A stretch of DNA of 64,000 nt, from positions 1 to 64,000 of the forward strand of contig NZ_BIMH01000003.1 of the NCBI RefSeq assembly GCF_004000985.1, read 5' to 3'. Below are positions 8,155-18,699 of this stretch, piece by piece. Source of the DNA: Paenibacillus validus NBRC 15382 (GTDB lineage Bacteria > Bacillota > Bacilli > Paenibacillales > NBRC-103111). Position 1 is the stretch's first letter. Each line of letters opens with the position of its first letter. Position numbers and translations under genes: made by a program. The notes below the pieces were generated by a model that saw only the letters and a list, made by a program, of their open reading frames with translations, was not told where the DNA came from and ran no database searches.

Positions 8155-10383
8155 CTAGCGGATGCGCGTATCGTTAAGCCGGAACTGATTGACGAGGTGC
8201 TCCAAGAACGCCGTAATCGCTTCGACACGTTTGGACGTCAGCTTCACCTGCACCGTGTCCGTAATCAGCTCCTGGACATTCCCCTCGACTTCCCGGGAGA
8301 TGACGCGGTTGTCTTTACTGATTTCGGCGATCCGCTCCATCAGCTTCACCACTTCGTCGATAACCTGCGTTTTCAACGAATCGTTGCTGGAGGCGCTGTT
8401 CAGCAGCTCGGAAGCGGCCGCTACGAGCAGACTCCCTTCTTCCACCACCTTGGTGCCTTCCCCCATCGAAATAAACGCCTGCTCCGCATTGGTGTAAATA
8501 TGCTGTACCGTCTCATGGATTTCTTCCGTTGAACGCCGGGTCAAGTCGGCCAGCTTGCGGATCTCGGTAGCGACGACGGCAAAACCTTTGCCGTGCTCGC
8601 CGACGCGGGCGGCTTCAATGGCGGCGTTCAACGCCAGCAGGTTCGTCCTGGATGAAATTTCCTCAATAACCTGCAGTACGTTTTTAATTTGCTGGGTCGT
8701 TTCCATGAACGTCGAGATCGTCCGATTCGTCTCTTCGACCTTGGCGGAAATGTGCGCCATCTTGTCCCCGATCCGCTCGACCTCGTTCTGCGCGACGGCG
8801 ATTTGACCCGAAGCGTTAGCCTCGATGACGCGCAGCGTCTCCTTCATCTCTTCAACCGCATCTTTTGCTTGGTCGATATCGCGCAGCTGCTTGCGAAGGC
8901 TGCCGATCATATCATTAATCTTGCCGCTCATTCGATCCGTCGATTCCGCCGTCGTATCCGTCGATTCGTTCAGCAGCCGCTGGCTCGACAGCACGTCGGC
9001 CGCCGCCCGTTTCACTTGAAGCATGACCCCCTCGAGCGAGTCGATCATGTTGTTGATCCACTTGGCCAGCTCCCGGGATTCGTCGCCTTGGAACATCTCC
9101 GGCTTCAGACGCTGCGTCAAGTCGCCCTTCCCTTCGGCGTTCATGCGGATAAACCGCTGAATCTGATGTAAATGCCTCGCAAGCGGCGCGCTTCCTTTGC
9201 CATAGATCACCCAGGCCGTCACCAAACCGATCGCCAGCTGCAGAAGCCCTGCGGCCGCTCCCGCAAGCCAGAACGGGACGTCCGCGCTTGCCGCCAGCCA
9301 ACCGATCAGCCCTGCGGCGGCCACACAGCCCGACACGATCCAAGGCAGTTGAAGACGGAACATCCGCCAGTTCGTGCCCCGAACCCGGTATACTTCCTCC
9401 AAATCGCCTTCGCACATCATCCCCCAGAGGTCCGGGCAATGCGGCAGCCGGAACGTGACGCCTTTACCGATAACCGGAATGTGCCGATAGTCCGAATAAC
9501 CGGGAAATTCAACGAATAAATTGCTGCCGTTCTTAATCGTGTTCGCTACGCCGGGATGAAGATCGCCGGTCGCCGGATCGGTAAACCGCAGCTCCAGCTC
9601 GGTATGCTCCTTCACCGTCACTTGGCCCCAATCCGTGGTGACGCCGTCCTTCAAATTTTCCCCGTGCGTAAACGTCCGGTCCTCGAACCGGCTGCGCGAA
9701 AGCGCCGTGCCGGGAGCGATGTGCGTCTGCAGCCCGGCGGAAGCCATGAACAAATAGTTATCGCCCGAGTCGGGGTACACGTGCCCGGATTCGCGTTGAA
9801 TCAAATCGCCGATCACGTCGTTAGGCACGCGTCCGCACAAGGCGCCTCGCCATACGCCCGACTCGACGATCGGCACGATAAACAGCAGGGTCATGGCATC
9901 GTGAAACGACGAGGTGCTCGGTCCGATCTTCAGCGTCGTCGGGTCGCTGTAAGGGCCGAATAAGCATTTGCGCCCTTCCACTCCGGATCCGGCATAACTG
10001 AGCCCCAGACCAATCACGCTTTGCTCGCCATAGACCGTGGTACGATGTGCCGGATACGTGGAGAAGACCACTTCATTTTGTTCATTTAACAGAAAAATTT
10101 CAGAAAAATCCGGAGCCCGCTGACGCATCGAGGTGCAGTGACCTTCCCATTGCTCCGGCTCCGGCTGCCGCCACAGCGGCGTCTCCGACGCTGCGGAACC
10201 CTGCAGCAAAGCAAGCAAGCGGTCCAAATGTCCCCAATATTCATTAGCCCAATCAATCAACAACTCTTTGCGGGTAGAAGCGATGCCCTCGAAAATGTCC
10301 TCGACATCTTTCTTTAACCCGCGATTCAGACGATACGACCACCAAAGCGGAAGCCCTTTTTGAAAACCAAGCCAATCAAACAT
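8155..10383 (-). CDS. Methyl-accepting chemotaxis protein with sensor region before a mid-protein TM hairpin
   Basis: Chemoreceptor of 742 residues. The C-terminal signalling hairpin is typical: [19 protein letters not shown] followed by [14 protein letters not shown], flanked by long helical bundles; it should dock CheA/CheW. Residues about 90-320 look Cache-like ([15 protein letters not shown], then [23 protein letters not shown]). There is no N-terminal transmembrane helix. The only two hydrophobic helices are at about 348-366 and 371-394, forming a hairpin before a HAMP-like stretch. The sensor may therefore be cytosolic, unlike standard receptors. Start at 10383 was chosen because GGAGGG lies 5 nt upstream; the ATG at 10404 lacks this. 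The gene is monocistronic, with a terminator at 8093-8126 and AT-rich promoter DNA at 10405-10500. Confidence 0.9.
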   Translation of the reverse strand: MFDWLGFQKGLPLWWSYRLNRGLKKDVEDIFEGIASTRKELLIDWANEYWGHLDRLLALLQGSAASETPLWRQPEPEQWEGHCTSMRQRAPDFSEIFLLNEQNEVVFSTYPAHRTTVYGEQSVIGLGLSYAGSGVEGRKCLFGPYSDPTTLKIGPSTSSFHDAMTLLFIVPIVESGVWRGALCGRVPNDVIGDLIQRESGHVYPDSGDNYLFMASAGLQTHIAPGTALSRSRFEDRTFTHGENLKDGVTTDWGQVTVKEHTELELRFTDPATGDLHPGVANTIKNGSNLFVEFPGYSDYRHIPVIGKGVTFRLPHCPDLWGMMCEGDLEEVYRVRGTNWRMFRLQLPWIVSGCVAAAGLIGWLAASADVPFWLAGAAAGLLQLAIGLVTAWVIYGKGSAPLARHLHQIQRFIRMNAEGKGDLTQRLKPEMFQGDESRELAKWINNMIDSLEGVMLQVKRAAADVLSSQRLLNESTDTTAESTDRMSGKINDMIGSLRKQLRDIDQAKDAVEEMKETLRVIEANASGQIAVAQNEVERIGDKMAHISAKVEETNRTISTFMETTQQIKNVLQVIEEISSRTNLLALNAAIEAARVGEHGKGFAVVATEIRKLADLTRRSTEEIHETVQHIYTNAEQAFISMGEGTKVVEEGSLLVAAASELLNSASSNDSLKTQVIDEVVKLMERIAEISKDNRVISREVEGNVQELITDTVQVKLTSKRVEAITAFLEHLVNQFRLNDTRIR

Positions 10384-10579
10384 ATGCACCCTCCAAATCC
10401 TCAACTAGAATGCTTTTCTCTGTATGTCATATATCATAACATAAATAATATAACTTTCGTCGCATTATATGTGAAATTTATACATAAAATTTTGTGTTTT
10501 CTTCCCCCCTACCCAGACCTTTGACTCTGCCGCCCCTACACGCATAGTGCCTTGGAACCAAGAGCCCGCTGCATGCAAA

Positions 10580-10627
10580 GAACAGGACCCGGCGGTGCAT
10601 GTTGCCGTGCACGACCAAGTCCTGTTC
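10580..10627 (-). terminator. Terminator of gal operon
   Basis: Stem GAACAGGAC / GTCCTGTTC enclosing a second hairpin GTGCA / TGCAC, just downstream of galT. On the minus strand it leads into TTTGC. The region 10405-10645 otherwise holds only the chemoreceptor promoter region. Confidence 0.7.
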
Positions 10628-10645
10628 CCTGTTTGTTTTCGCTGT

Positions 10646-12238
10646 TTAAGCCTCAAAGCCGAGGTGCCGAATAAATCGTCGGAACCCTTCCCGGCCCCGT
10701 TCGCCGTACTTGTACACGCCCGCGTCGCGAAGCACAGCCTCGAACTTGCGGCCGACTTCCTCGCGCAGCGCCTGCTCCGCTTGCCCGCGGGACAGGCCTT
10801 TCCCGTATTTCGCCGCCAATTCGGCCAGCCACGGCGCATGCTTATGCAGCGGATGGCTTTCATCCCCCTGGATCCGCTCATCCAGCTCCGCTTCGCCGGT
10901 GAATAGAGCCGCCGCTTGCTCAAGCTCGTCCTTGAGGCGTCCCGGCAGTACGGCGAGCCCCATCACTTCGATCAGCCCGATGTTCTCCTTCTTGATATGG
11001 TGCAGCTCCCGATGCGGATGGAAAATGCCGTCAGGATGCGCTTCGCTGGTCCGGTTATTGCGAAGCACCAAGTCCAGCTCGTACTCCCCCGCTTCGTTGT
11101 TGCGCGCGATCGGCGTAATCGTGTTGTGCGGCACCCGCGTCCCGTCCGGCGCATCGCTGAAAGCGAGAATGTCACAGTCCGGATCGCTGTAAACGCGCCA
11201 TGCGTCCAGAATCGCACCGGCCAGTTCCAGCAGCTGCACCCGGTCACGGCTTGATATGCGGAGGACCGACATCGGCCACTTCACCACGCCAAGCTTCACC
11301 CCGCCGTAGGACGGATGCCGGAACCGCTCTTCCACCGGGGCCAACTCCATCGGAAACCGGTGCCGCCCGCCCTGAAAGTGATCGTGGCTCAAGATCGACC
11401 CGCCGACGATCGGCAAATCCGCATTGGACCCGACAAAATAATGCGGGAACCGCTCCACGAAATCGAGCAGCCGCTCGAACGTATGCCTCGAGATGATCAT
11501 CGGACGATGCTCTTTATCGAAAATGATGCTGTGTTCGTTGTAGTAGACGTAAGGCGAATATTGAAAACACCATGGTTCCCCGGTCAGCTCAAGCGGAATG
11601 ACGCGCAGGTTTTGCCGAGCGGGGTGATTGAGCCGGCCGGCATACCCGATGTTCTCGACACAGAGCAAGCACTTCGGATAGCGGCTTTGCTTCGCATTTT
11701 TGAGCATTGCGATTTCCTTCGGGTCCTTCTCCGGCTTGGACAAGTTTACCGTAATTTCCAGGCTGCCGAAATCGGTCGAGGCGAGCCAGTACAGATTCCT
11801 GCGAATGCGGTCCATACGAATATAGTTCGAGTCGATGCTCAGCCGGTAGAAATCGGCCGTCGCGCGCTCGATTCCGTCCCGCTCGGCCGTTGCCCAGAAG
11901 CGATGAATCAGCTCGGACGGGCGCGGCATGATAACGCCCATGATGCGGGCGTCCAGCAAATCGCGCAGCGTCGTGTTGTCGTCCTCGAGCATACCGGCTG
12001 CGGCTGCGTAGTCGAGCAGCGGCTCCAGCAGCTCGCTGACGTCTTCGCCGGGCGCAGCCGGCAGCTCCCCCGCATACGGCTCGTCAAGACGCAGCAAGTC
12101 GAGCAGCCCGTTGCGCGCCGCATACAAGTCCGGCGGCTCCAGCAGCTTGCGCCGGAGGCCGAACTGCAGAAGCCGTTCCACATCGCAGGATGCCTTCCGG
12201 CGCAGCGCTTCGATCTCTTGTTCGCGTTCGTTTTGCAT
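10646..12238 (-). CDS. galT: UDP-glucose--hexose-1-phosphate uridylyltransferase (Gram-positive type)
   Basis: Transfers UMP between UDP-glucose and galactose-1-phosphate, the middle step of the Leloir pathway, in the cytosol. The protein (about 530 residues) belongs to the long Gram-positive GalT class, not the short E. coli type. Landmarks include DLYAARNGLLDLL near the N-terminus, YYNEHSIIF, and ILSHDHFQGGRH, the nucleotidylation-site region. The N-terminus is uncertain. The ATG at 12238 has GGGGTG 8 nt upstream and aligns best with the family; a second ATG at 12274 has AGGAGG 10 nt upstream and would add 12 residues. It is the last gene of galK-galE-galT, with about 157 bp between galE and this start that hold no gene. 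Confidence 0.9.
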   Translation of the reverse strand: MQNEREQEIEALRRKASCDVERLLQFGLRRKLLEPPDLYAARNGLLDLLRLDEPYAGELPAAPGEDVSELLEPLLDYAAAAGMLEDDNTTLRDLLDARIMGVIMPRPSELIHRFWATAERDGIERATADFYRLSIDSNYIRMDRIRRNLYWLASTDFGSLEITVNLSKPEKDPKEIAMLKNAKQSRYPKCLLCVENIGYAGRLNHPARQNLRVIPLELTGEPWCFQYSPYVYYNEHSIIFDKEHRPMIISRHTFERLLDFVERFPHYFVGSNADLPIVGGSILSHDHFQGGRHRFPMELAPVEERFRHPSYGGVKLGVVKWPMSVLRISSRDRVQLLELAGAILDAWRVYSDPDCDILAFSDAPDGTRVPHNTITPIARNNEAGEYELDLVLRNNRTSEAHPDGIFHPHRELHHIKKENIGLIEVMGLAVLPGRLKDELEQAAALFTGEAELDERIQGDESHPLHKHAPWLAELAAKYGKGLSRGQAEQALREEVGRKFEAVLRDAGVYKYGERGREGFRRFIRHLGFEA

Positions 12239-12395
12239 GTGCTCTACACCCCTAGGTAAAGTCTTAAAGCCCATCGCTTCACGGCCTCCTGGCGAAATAG
12301 CGGAGCTCCGATTAACTCCGGCACGGCACGGTATTTCCGGGTTTACAGCTTGCCCGCCCCCGGGCGCATTTCCAGCACTCCCCGCGTCCGGACGT

Positions 12396-13382
12396 CTACG
12401 CCTCGTAGCCGGTCGGGCGGCTTTGGTGCCATGCCCACGCCGAAGCGATGATGCGCTCCAGCCGGTCGCGCTTTGGCCGCCAGCCGAGCTCCTCGCGCGT
12501 CCGTTCGGACGAGGCCACAAGCACCGCCGGATCTCCGGCGCGGCGCGCCTCCACGACCGCCGGGATCGGATGGCCGGTCACCTGCCGGGCAATCTCAATC
12601 ACTTCCTTGACCGAGAAGCCTATGCCGTTGCCGAGGTTGTATATGCGGCTCTCGCCGCCCCTGAGCAGCTTCTTCACCGCCAAGATATGCGCGTCTGCAA
12701 GATCGGACACGTGGATATAATCACGGATGCACGTGCCGTCCGGCGTCGCGTAATCTTCGCCGAACACCGAGATGTGCGGGCGCTGGCCGAGCGCCACCTG
12801 AAGGATGATCGGCACCAGATGCGTCTCGGGATCGTGATCTTCCCCGATCCGCCCGCTTTCATGCGCGCCGGCCGCGTTAAAATAACGCAGCGATACGTAC
12901 TTGATGCCGTGTGCGGCGTCAAACCACTTCATCATGTTCTCCATCGCCAGCTTCGTTTCGCCGTAAGCGTTCGTCGGCAGCGTGCGGTCCGTCTCGAGAA
13001 TCGGAATGTTCTCCGGCTCGCCGTAGGCCGCCGCCGTAGAGGAGAAAACGATTTTGTTCACGCCGTGCTCGTTCATCTTCTCCAGCAGACACAAAGTGCC
13101 GTATACGTTATTGTGATAATACTTGGCCGGGTTCTGCATACTTTCCCCAACGAGCGAGTTCGCCGCAAAATGAATGACCGCGTCGATCGCGTTCTCCCGG
13201 AACACCGTGTCCAAGAAGTCCTTATCCCGGATATCCCCGACGTACAGCTTACCTCCGAGCACCGCCTCGCGATGGCCCTGTTCCAGGTTGTCGACGATTA
13301 CAACCTCCTCGTTCTTCGCCAGCAGCTCTGCCACCGTATGCGAACCGATGTAGCCCGCGCCGCCTGTCACCAATACAGCCAT
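12396..13382 (-). CDS. galE: UDP-glucose 4-epimerase
   Basis: NAD-dependent short-chain epimerase of 328 residues that interconverts UDP-galactose and UDP-glucose. Visible features are the Rossmann motif [11 protein letters not shown] at residues 6-16, the substrate Ser in SSTAAAYGE, the catalytic YxxxK in [13 protein letters not shown], and [12 protein letters not shown]. Length is normal for GalE. It sits 19 bp after galK and upstream of galT, so UDP-glucose is regenerated within one operon. AGGAGG precedes the ATG by about 11 nt. Confidence 0.96.
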   Translation of the reverse strand: MAVLVTGGAGYIGSHTVAELLAKNEEVVIVDNLEQGHREAVLGGKLYVGDIRDKDFLDTVFRENAIDAVIHFAANSLVGESMQNPAKYYHNNVYGTLCLLEKMNEHGVNKIVFSSTAAAYGEPENIPILETDRTLPTNAYGETKLAMENMMKWFDAAHGIKYVSLRYFNAAGAHESGRIGEDHDPETHLVPIILQVALGQRPHISVFGEDYATPDGTCIRDYIHVSDLADAHILAVKKLLRGGESRIYNLGNGIGFSVKEVIEIARQVTGHPIPAVVEARRAGDPAVLVASSERTREELGWRPKRDRLERIIASAWAWHQSRPTGYEA

Positions 13383-13401
13383 GGTCCTCTTTGCCTCCTG
13401 C

Positions 13402-14574
13402 TTATTCGATTTCTTTCACGCCGTCCCCGATGTCACCTACGTAAAAGCTGGCTTTCAAACCGGTCTTGTCTTCATACAAACGGCCTACTTCATCGATAAA
13501 CCGGTCAATGCTGTCCTCGTGGACCAGCGATACCGTGCAGCCGCCGAAGCCCGCGCCGGTCATCCGTGCGCCAAGCACGCCGGGCACCTGCCAAGCCGCC
13601 TCGACCATCGAGTCGAGCTCGAAGCCTGTCACTTCATACAAATCGCGCAGCGATTCGTGGGAACCGTTCATCAGTCGGCCGAACGCCGCCAAATCCCCAC
13701 GCTCCAGCACTTCGATCGATTGCAGCACGCGATCGATCTCTTCCGCCACGTGGCGGGCGCGCCTCTTCACAACTTTGTCCGCAATCAAGTGCTGCGCTTC
13801 GTTGAACTGCGCGAGCGTGAGCTGTCCGAGCAGCGTGAGCTCGGGATACCTCGCCTGCAGGTCGCGCACCGCTTGCTCGCACTGCGAACGGCGCTCGTTG
13901 TAGGCCGAATCGACCAACCCGCGCTTTTTATTCGTATTGCCGATCACCAGCCTATACGCACCGCTTTGGAAAGGAACGTGCTTATATTCCAGCGTATCGC
14001 ACATCAACAGCACCGCATGATCCTTCTTCCCCATCGCTACCGCGAATTGGTCCATAATGCCGCACTTCACGCCGATGAAGTCGTTCTCCGCCTTCTGAGC
14101 GAGCCGGGCGATCTGTACCTGATCCGTCGGCTGCCCCTCCATCGTCAGCAGACCGAAAGCCGTGACGACCTCGATCGAAGCCGAGGAGGAAAGACCGGCC
14201 CCGTTCGGAATCGCTCCGCTGAACAGGATGTCGTAGCCGCCGACCGCAACGCCGCGCTGCTGCAGCTCCCGGATCACGCCTTTCGGGTAGTTCATCCAGC
14301 CGTCCTCCGGGTTGTTCTCCAGCGATTGAATGGAAATATGTTGGTGTCGTTCAAAGTTGGTCGAGGCGAATCCGACAAGCTCGTCGTCCCGTTTGCGGAG
14401 CAGCATCGTCGTGCCGAACGTCAGCGCCGCCGGAAACACGTACCCTCCGTTATAATCGGTGTGCTCCCCGATCAAATTAACGCGCCCCGGCGCGTGAAAC
14501 ACACGGATCGGATGCGGATTTTCCGCCCCGTATAAAGCTACAAACCGTTCTTTTAACGCTTCAATATCGGCCAT
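13402..14574 (-). CDS. galK: Galactokinase
   Basis: GHMP-family kinase of 390 residues that phosphorylates galactose at C1 with ATP. The galactokinase signature [15 protein letters not shown] lies at about residues 31-45, the ATP-binding loop [11 protein letters not shown] at about 125-135, and the C-terminal GHMP motif as [14 protein letters not shown]. The start codon at 14574 has GAGGTGA 6 nt upstream. First gene of the galKET operon and divergent from an AraC-type regulator. Confidence 0.97.
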   Translation of the reverse strand: MADIEALKERFVALYGAENPHPIRVFHAPGRVNLIGEHTDYNGGYVFPAALTFGTTMLLRKRDDELVGFASTNFERHQHISIQSLENNPEDGWMNYPKGVIRELQQRGVAVGGYDILFSGAIPNGAGLSSSASIEVVTAFGLLTMEGQPTDQVQIARLAQKAENDFIGVKCGIMDQFAVAMGKKDHAVLLMCDTLEYKHVPFQSGAYRLVIGNTNKKRGLVDSAYNERRSQCEQAVRDLQARYPELTLLGQLTLAQFNEAQHLIADKVVKRRARHVAEEIDRVLQSIEVLERGDLAAFGRLMNGSHESLRDLYEVTGFELDSMVEAAWQVPGVLGARMTGAGFGGCTVSLVHEDSIDRFIDEVGRLYEDKTGLKASFYVGDIGDGVKEIE

Positions 14575-14792
14575 CGCGGCTCACCTCAGGCGATTAGAAT
14601 AGGGTTGCTGTGCAAATTTCGCCGAATCGCGGCATACAATCTTGCATTCATTGCTTTTAGTATAGCCAGGCCGGACGCGGGAAACTATGGAATGATGTCA
14701 GCTGGATATGGAAAAATGTTAGATTCCCATGGTATACTTACGGCGACATCGGAAGTCGGCCCTTGTCCGACTACCCTGAAGGAGGGATCGCG
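14575..14792. promoter_or_regulatory. Divergent gal operon / AraC regulator control region
   Basis: A 218-bp region between the galK start and the regulator start. A TATACT -10-like hexamer on the minus strand overlaps 14659-14664 and another on the plus strand lies at 14733-14738. Neither has a good TTGACA partner, which fits activator-dependent expression. No unambiguous AraC half-site pair could be picked by eye. Confidence 0.45.
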
Positions 14793-15659
14793 GTGGCCGC
14801 TTACGACAAACGCGCCGATAGCTACTACGTCGTATCCAACCCGAATGCGTCTCAGGAACATGGCGGTCTCGTCGTCCTATTCGCCGGCAACAGCCAGACA
14901 AAGCCCGGGCACAGGCCCGGGCCGAAGGTCGTCGATTACTATTTGTTTCATCACGTGCTGTCCGGGCGCGGAACATATATGTGCGCGGGGCAAACACATG
15001 AACTCGGCGCAGGCGACACGTTCCTGATCGAGCCCGGGACACTGATCCAATATATGGCAGACTACGATCGCCCGTGGCATTATCGCTGGATGGCCTTCGA
15101 TGGCCCGGAAGCGGCGCGGATGCTTGCCGGGATCGGCCTCAGCTCGCTGCAGCCGATTGTGCGGACGGGCGGCAACCGCGGCATCGCGGCCTTGTTCCAG
15201 CAAGCGCAGGAAGCGTTCCAGGCGCGGACCCCCGGGGCTGGACTGAAAGCCACGGGCTGCCTGCATCTGCTGCTGGCCGAATTCGCCGAGACGCTGCAGC
15301 CCGCGGAGCCGCGTCTCCCGGACACGGCGACAGGCGGCGAACGAACGGTGCGGCAGGCGCTGCAGTACTTGTCGGCCCAATACGCGGAGCCGATTACCAT
15401 CGAGCTGATGGCCGAGACGCTCGGCTACAATCGGGCCTACTTGTCCACCTTGTTCAAGGAGCATACCGGCGTCAGCCCCGTCACGTTCCTGCTCCGTCTG
15501 CGGCTTGACAAAGCGCGCCGCCTGCTGCGCGAGCGGCCCGAGCTCACCGTAGAGCAAATCGCCTCCTCGGTAGGCTTCCAAGATCCGCTTCACTTCTCTA
15601 AACAGTTCAAGCGCCAGTACCAGACGTCTCCTTCCGAGTACCGCCGCTCGCTCCTTTAG
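14793..15659 (+). CDS. AraC-family transcriptional regulator, probable gal operon regulator
   Basis: Regulator of 288 residues with an N-terminal cupin-type effector domain (VDYYLFHHVLSGRGTY, GDTFLIEPGT) and a C-terminal double helix-turn-helix: IELMAETLGYNRAYLSTLFKEHTG, then VEQIASSVGFQDPLHFSKQFKRQYQTSPSEYRR. It binds DNA as a sugar-responsive activator in most relatives. The GTG start at 14793 is set by AAGGAGGG only 6 nt upstream; the longer TTG-initiated frame at 14763 would include that box inside the gene. Position divergent to galKET suggests it controls that operon; this is inference. Confidence 0.88.
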   Translation: MAAYDKRADSYYVVSNPNASQEHGGLVVLFAGNSQTKPGHRPGPKVVDYYLFHHVLSGRGTYMCAGQTHELGAGDTFLIEPGTLIQYMADYDRPWHYRWMAFDGPEAARMLAGIGLSSLQPIVRTGGNRGIAALFQQAQEAFQARTPGAGLKATGCLHLLLAEFAETLQPAEPRLPDTATGGERTVRQALQYLSAQYAEPITIELMAETLGYNRAYLSTLFKEHTGVSPVTFLLRLRLDKARRLLRERPELTVEQIASSVGFQDPLHFSKQFKRQYQTSPSEYRRSLL

Positions 15660-15748
15660 TCGGCGGCCCGGATCATCGCGGACATCTGCGCTTCCTGCCG
15701 ATCAGCGCGCCCGGGGCCTCCGCGCGAAGCAGCCGCCGATCAAGCGGT

Positions 15749-17851
15749 TCACTTGACCAGCGGCAGCATGAAAGCGATGCACGCCCCTTGACCGAGCCGG
15801 CTTTGAGCCCAGATGCGGCCGCCGTGGAAATCGACGATTTCCTTGGCGATCGCAAGACCGAGACCGCTGCCGCCGCCGGACGTATTGCGCGACTTGTCCT
15901 TTTTATAGAAACGGTCGAAGATGTACGGCAAATCCTCGGGCGCAATGCCCGTTCCGTTATCCTGCACCTGCACCACGAGCGAATGCTCGTCCACGATAAA
16001 ATGCAACTGGATCAGCCCGCCCTGCGGCGTATGCTTCACCGCGTTGTAGATGATGTTGGTCAGCACCTGATCGATCCGGTTGGTGTCGACCTTGACAAGT
16101 GCCGGCCGGCCGTCTCCCGGGTGCAGGATATACGAAGCGGTCTCGAAGCGAAGCCCGCCTCCGGCCAACTCCAGCTCGTACCGCTCGTCGAAAAAGCGGA
16201 ACAGCTCGTCCGTGCTGACCGTATGAATGTCGAATTCCATCTGACGCGCTTCAAGCTTCGACAGCTGGAACAAATCCTGGATCAGCCGATTCAATCCGGT
16301 AATGCGGTTGTGGATCAGCTTCAAATATTTCTGCTGCTGCTCCTGCTGTACGACACCGTCCATCAACGCTTCGACATATCCTTGAATGAGCGTCATCGGA
16401 GTGCCGAGGTCGTGCGAGATGTTGCTGAGCAGATGCCGCCGGGATGTCTCCATCCGGGCCAAATCCTCGTTCACCTGCCCCAGGCTGCGGTTGATCCGTT
16501 CCAGCTCAGCCGTGCGGTCGCGAATCTTCTGCTCCAGGCCCGCGTTCATCTCGCGCATCTGCCGGGACAACGACTCCACCGAGGCGATAGCCTTCGTCGA
16601 CCGGACGCTAAGCACGAACGAAGCCAGCATCGCGCCGGCGAATAAGCCGATGAACGCCACTTCCCCGGTATGGAGGTATTGAGGATCGAACCACTTTTTG
16701 ACGGACACCGCCGCGATATATGCGGCGGTACCGAGGATAACGAAGGTCGCCCCTTCCCGCCCGCGATAGAGCGCTACAGCTAAGCAGAAGACGATATACA
16801 CGCCGGAGACCATCGTCGCCAACTCGAAATACGGCACCATATAGGTCATCCAAGGGACGGGCAGTACGATGACAAGTACCGTGCACGTCATGCCGAGTCC
16901 GAACATCAGCCGAACGGCGGCGCGTTTCACTTCCTGCGGATAGAGCAGGTGCACGAACATGACGATCGCCGGAATGCTGAGGAAAAAGCAAACCGATTCG
17001 ATCTTCTTCCCGACGAGCCAATCCAGATTCGGCATCCAGTAATAAATGACGCCTGCCTCCAGGAATGGCGCTCGAATGCCTACAAGCAGGCAAAACAATC
17101 CGAAATAAAACGATTCCCTTTCCTTCCTTCGCAGCAGATACAACACCATGTAGTGAATGCCCATGGCGAGCAGCCCGCCGACCATGATCGTCTCAATCGA
17201 CAAATTCGTCTGCAGCTCCGCATCGATCCGCTCAGGAAGCCCTAATATAGGGGAATCCTGCATGCCCCCGCTGAAGCAATGGAAATTGGACACCTGTACG
17301 ACCAGCTCCAGCGTCGGACCCGGGGAGCCGATCAGCAGCGTCCGCGGCGAAAACTTTGGCTGCGAGCCGTTCGCATCCTTGCCGACCTGACCGACCTGCC
17401 CCAACAGCTCGCCGTTCACCCATACGGTATAGGCCGTTTCGACATAAGGCATTTTCAACGCATACGTTCTCGGTTGCCCATCCAGTGCGACCATCAGCCT
17501 ATACGTGCCGTACCCGCTGCCGCTTGCTTTCCCTCCGTTCACGGCTGCACCGTTCCAGGCGCCAGGCACCCGGATATAAGAAGACTCCGGCCGTTCCCCG
17601 GCGTGAAGCTGATCAGGCGTCAGCAGAGCCCCCCAATAGAACTCCCACTCGCCCTCCAGCCGAACGTACGGCCCGCCTGCCCAGTCGTAGCCGCTCAGCG
17701 ATAATTCGCCGCGATTCGCCTGTCCCGCATACTCGTTGGACGCGGCCATAGGCCGATAGCCGGATACCGACGTGAGCAGGGCAAACAAAAGTATGGAAAT
17801 AAACACCCGAAACCATTTATAATAAAAGATGTTTCTGGAAATCGATACCAC
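15749..17851 (-). CDS. 7TM-DISM sensor histidine kinase
   Basis: Membrane kinase of 700 residues. An N-terminal hydrophobic export segment is followed by a galactose-binding-like extracellular domain (LEGEWEFYWG, YGTYRLMV, VWVNGELLGQ) of the 7TMR-DISM extracellular type, then seven transmembrane helices (about residues 210-400), a coiled coil, HisKA with SNISHDLGTPM (H480) and HATPase_c with NIIYNAVKHTP and GGGSGLGLAI. Carbohydrate sensing is possible but unproven. It is divergent from, and presumably partnered with, the OmpR regulator at 17959. The start is a GTG with only a weak AGAAAG box, so initiation is the least certain part. Confidence 0.9.
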   Translation of the reverse strand: MVSISRNIFYYKWFRVFISILLFALLTSVSGYRPMAASNEYAGQANRGELSLSGYDWAGGPYVRLEGEWEFYWGALLTPDQLHAGERPESSYIRVPGAWNGAAVNGGKASGSGYGTYRLMVALDGQPRTYALKMPYVETAYTVWVNGELLGQVGQVGKDANGSQPKFSPRTLLIGSPGPTLELVVQVSNFHCFSGGMQDSPILGLPERIDAELQTNLSIETIMVGGLLAMGIHYMVLYLLRRKERESFYFGLFCLLVGIRAPFLEAGVIYYWMPNLDWLVGKKIESVCFFLSIPAIVMFVHLLYPQEVKRAAVRLMFGLGMTCTVLVIVLPVPWMTYMVPYFELATMVSGVYIVFCLAVALYRGREGATFVILGTAAYIAAVSVKKWFDPQYLHTGEVAFIGLFAGAMLASFVLSVRSTKAIASVESLSRQMREMNAGLEQKIRDRTAELERINRSLGQVNEDLARMETSRRHLLSNISHDLGTPMTLIQGYVEALMDGVVQQEQQQKYLKLIHNRITGLNRLIQDLFQLSKLEARQMEFDIHTVSTDELFRFFDERYELELAGGGLRFETASYILHPGDGRPALVKVDTNRIDQVLTNIIYNAVKHTPQGGLIQLHFIVDEHSLVVQVQDNGTGIAPEDLPYIFDRFYKKDKSRNTSGGGSGLGLAIAKEIVDFHGGRIWAQSRLGQGACIAFMLPLVK

Positions 17852-17958
17852 TTTCTTTCTTGTTGGTTATTGCCAATTCTGTCTATTATCGTATATGAAA
17901 CCACAAGTTTTGGGAATGGGGAATTCAACAGCGGACGGCTATTTGGAGGAGAAACTCG

Positions 17959-18651
17959 ATGTCTGGAGAAAAAATATTAATCGTAGACGACGAAACGGAA
18001 ATTGTCGAATTAATTACACTTTATTTGGAAAAAGAGGGCTACGAAGTATTAAGCTCTTCGAACGGAGCGGAAGCGGTCGAGATGGTGCAGGAGCACCGGC
18101 CCGATCTGGTCATCCTCGACATCTTGCTGCCCGAGCTGGACGGCATTGAAGTATGCCGGCAAATCCGGAAGCACTACACGACGCCGATTTTGTTCCTGAG
18201 CTGCAAGAGCGAAGACATGGACATCATTCTCGGCTTCAGCATCGGCGGCGACGATTACATGACGAAGCCGTTCAGCCCGGGTCAATTGGTCGCCCGGGTG
18301 AAGGCGCACCTGCGCCGCAGCCATCTGTTAGAGCAGCACAAGGAAGAAGCCCAATTTCTCTCGTTCCCCGGCCTTGAGATGGACTTGCTCAGCCGGACGG
18401 TCCGCGTGAACGGCCAGCTTGCGCCGCTCTCGTCGAAGGAGTTCGACCTGCTCCTGCATCTGGCCCGCACGCCGGGCAAAGTGCTGTCGCTGGAGCAGCT
18501 GTACAAAATGACCTGGGGCGTCGACAGCAACGGCGATACGCGCACCCTGCTTGTCCATATCAGCAACCTGCGCAAGAAGATCGAGCCGAATCCGGCCGAT
18601 CCCCAATATATTTTGACCGTTCGCGGGATCGGCTACAAATTCAACCACTGA
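17959..18651 (+). CDS. OmpR-family response regulator
   Basis: Two-domain regulator of 230 residues: receiver with DDE acidic pocket, phospho-acceptor D54 in LVILDILLPELDG and the KPFSPGQL lysine, then a winged-helix DNA-binding domain (LSSKEFDLLLHLA, VHISNLRKKIE, ILTVRGIGYKF). GGAGGAG lies 6-8 nt before the ATG. It is transcribed away from the 7TM-DISM kinase gene, with 107 bp between the two starts, so the pair most likely forms one signalling system despite not sharing an operon. Confidence 0.93.
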   Translation: MSGEKILIVDDETEIVELITLYLEKEGYEVLSSSNGAEAVEMVQEHRPDLVILDILLPELDGIEVCRQIRKHYTTPILFLSCKSEDMDIILGFSIGGDDYMTKPFSPGQLVARVKAHLRRSHLLEQHKEEAQFLSFPGLEMDLLSRTVRVNGQLAPLSSKEFDLLLHLARTPGKVLSLEQLYKMTWGVDSNGDTRTLLVHISNLRKKIEPNPADPQYILTVRGIGYKFNH

Positions 18652-18699
18652 TGCGGAATGCCCGGCAGTCGGGGATTACGGCGACCGGCTTGCCGCCAA

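Noticed and set aside
11315-12259. 314-codon open frame opposite galT
   Set aside because: Antisense shadow of a clear GalT; no recognisable domain and no start signal.
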